A stretch of DNA of 64,000 nucleotides. It comes from Ignavibacteria bacterium (lineage in GTDB: Bacteria > Bacteroidota > Ignavibacteria > Kapaibacteriales > Kapaibacteriaceae). The notes below the pieces were generated by a model. It ran no database searches. It was not told the origin of the DNA and worked only from the letters and a program-made list of their open reading frames with translations. A program made the position numbers and the translations under genes. Positions 63,724-64,000 of the stretch are shown here, piece after piece. Location of the stretch: contig JABMNI010000041.1 of assembly GCA_013204605.1 (NCBI GenBank), forward strand, positions 1 through 64,000. Direction: 5' to 3'. Each line of letters begins with the position of its first letter. Position 1 is the stretch's first letter.

Positions 63724-64000
63724 GAATTACAGCCGTTAAGCGCAAGTACACCGTTGTAAAAACTTTTGTGTTCATGAATGTTTTATTCGTTTGTGCATTC
63801 GCCGTACTCAGTTCCGCCGCATGTTCCTCTGCGCAAAAAATGGAGGGCACTGAAACGCAAGACTCAAGCACCACAAAGCCCCTTGCCGACACTGCAGATG
63901 CTGTTCAAAAAAACACTGGGACTGATGCCGCACCCAAGAAAAAAAAGTCAGAAACGACTGAGAAGGCGCATAATATTTTAGGTAGGGCTACTCGGTTAGT
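63720..64000 (+). CDS. Lipoprotein, partial (runs off the window)
   Basis: The ORF opens at ATG 63720 (overlapping the ruvB stop, ATGA) and has no stop before the window end, so the track omitted it. It reads [20 protein letters not shown], then [20 protein letters not shown], so a lipobox Cys follows LSSAA. The next region is a Thr/Asp/Lys-rich linker. The identity of the full protein is not visible. Confidence 0.75.
   Translation, partial: MRITAVKRKYTVVKTFVFMNVLFVCAFAVLSSAACSSAQKMEGTETQDSSTTKPLADTADAVQKNTGTDAAPKKKKSETTEKAHNILGRATRL

Larger units (their letters stand above)
325..63885. repeat. Dispersed over-represented word AG(4-5)CT, about 53 copies
   Basis: The heptamer AGGGGCT or octamer AGGGGGCT (or its complement) recurs through the window. 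Approximate positions with G4: 511, 4528, 6669, 7282, 9206, 11420, 12280, 13776, 16546, 19669, 25081, 27117, 28861, 29838, 31475, 33030, 38078, 38268, 39147, 40892, 42527, 45342, 51890, 52098, 59452, 61384, 63304, 63876. With G5: 332, 3291, 6889, 7630, 10413, 11224, 13405, 15675, 16045, 17603, 25635, 27869, 28722, 35077, 39020, 41930, 44170, 44507, 46227, 52260, 54066, 56831, 57758, 60898, 62360. About 29 copies have the G tract on the plus strand and 24 on the minus strand. Most lie inside genes, in any reading frame. Function unknown; see findings. Confidence 0.8.

Noticed and set aside
325-63885. AG(4-5)CT as a Chi (RecBCD/AddAB) site
   Set aside because: Copies are about equally frequent on both strands over 64 kb; Chi words are normally strand-biased along a replichore. 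Not excluded if the window spans the origin or terminus.
1-64000. rRNA, tRNA, riboswitches, IS elements
   Set aside because: None recognised on either strand by inspection; a covariance-model search was not possible.

Overview
The window looks like a chromosomal stretch of a Gram-negative, T9SS-bearing member of the Bacteroidota/Chlorobi (FCB) assemblage. I would guess a Kapabacteria- or Ignavibacteria-like lineage, but that placement is inference from gene content, not from a phylogeny. The support is: several secreted proteins with type IX (Por) C-terminal sorting domains, a DUF5103/T9SS-plug protein, BamD, two SurA-like chaperones, a six-domain ribosomal protein S1, a MenA-like prenyltransferase and moderate GC. 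I saw no rRNA, tRNA, CRISPR array, transposase or prophage.

Layout. 0-17 kb is mostly housekeeping: a small hypothetical, rpsA with a terminator, folC, a PAS-UbiA prenyltransferase fusion, purH, a LonB-like protease, an AddB-like nuclease, a lipoprotein hydrolase, ribE, an RsbW-like kinase and an outer-membrane barrel. At 17-25 kb lies an accessory island. A receiver-histidine kinase gene is broken by an in-frame stop and its ATPase domain runs into a T9SS sorting domain. Next come two tandem cassettes, each a cysteine-rich secreted protein followed by a T9SS beta-propeller protein. The island ends at the 3' end of uvrD. 25-31.6 kb carries uvrD, an FmdB-like protein, trpS, a small barrel protein, an aldo/keto reductase and rpe. 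31.7-37 kb is a defence and debris patch: a membrane protein, a T9SS-domain remnant, HigB plus a HigA-ImmA fusion, an MFS exporter, a DUF4143 ATPase with three upstream direct repeats, and an Abi_2 remnant missed by the ORF track. 36.8-43 kb has DUF2520, cysS, hutI, a small acidic protein, manC and asd, all on the minus strand. 43-46 kb has a second toxin-antitoxin pair, a PAP2 phosphatase and a nitrilase-family amidase. 46-51 kb is a second secreted-protein locus: a tail-fibre-like protein, an M4 metallopeptidase and a YCF48/T9SS protein joined by 4-nt overlaps. 51.6-64 kb is envelope and core genes: murC, two parvulin chaperones, a SRPBCC-GyrI protein, a membrane protein, era, bamD, a thioesterase, the T9SS plug protein, ruvB and a truncated lipoprotein.

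Three signals stand out. (1) The string A-G(4 or 5)-C-T occurs about 53 times by hand count, about one per 1.2 kb. It is balanced between strands, mostly inside genes, and thin or absent in the two secreted-protein islands. This resembles a DNA-uptake-type or other genome-maintenance word. (2) All three secreted-protein operons begin with a gene whose signal-peptide codons contain a (CT)7-9 tract. All three are out of frame as assembled, and a change of one dinucleotide unit restores a full signal peptide in each. That suggests a coordinated phase-variable secretion system feeding T9SS cargo. (3) Between the two tandem cassettes sits a 24-nt fossil of the uvrD 3' end, encoding FAKLEVV plus stop with only synonymous changes. 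It suggests cassettes are exchanged next to uvrD by homologous recombination.

Intergenic spaces hold a mosaic of short repeats: AATTACG heptamers, CACATTT-type strings, CATTGG strings, a GGGCGACG/CGTCGCCC palindrome and a CCCGAGCGCGACGAGGGACGAG element. Several enzymes carry in-frame minisatellites.
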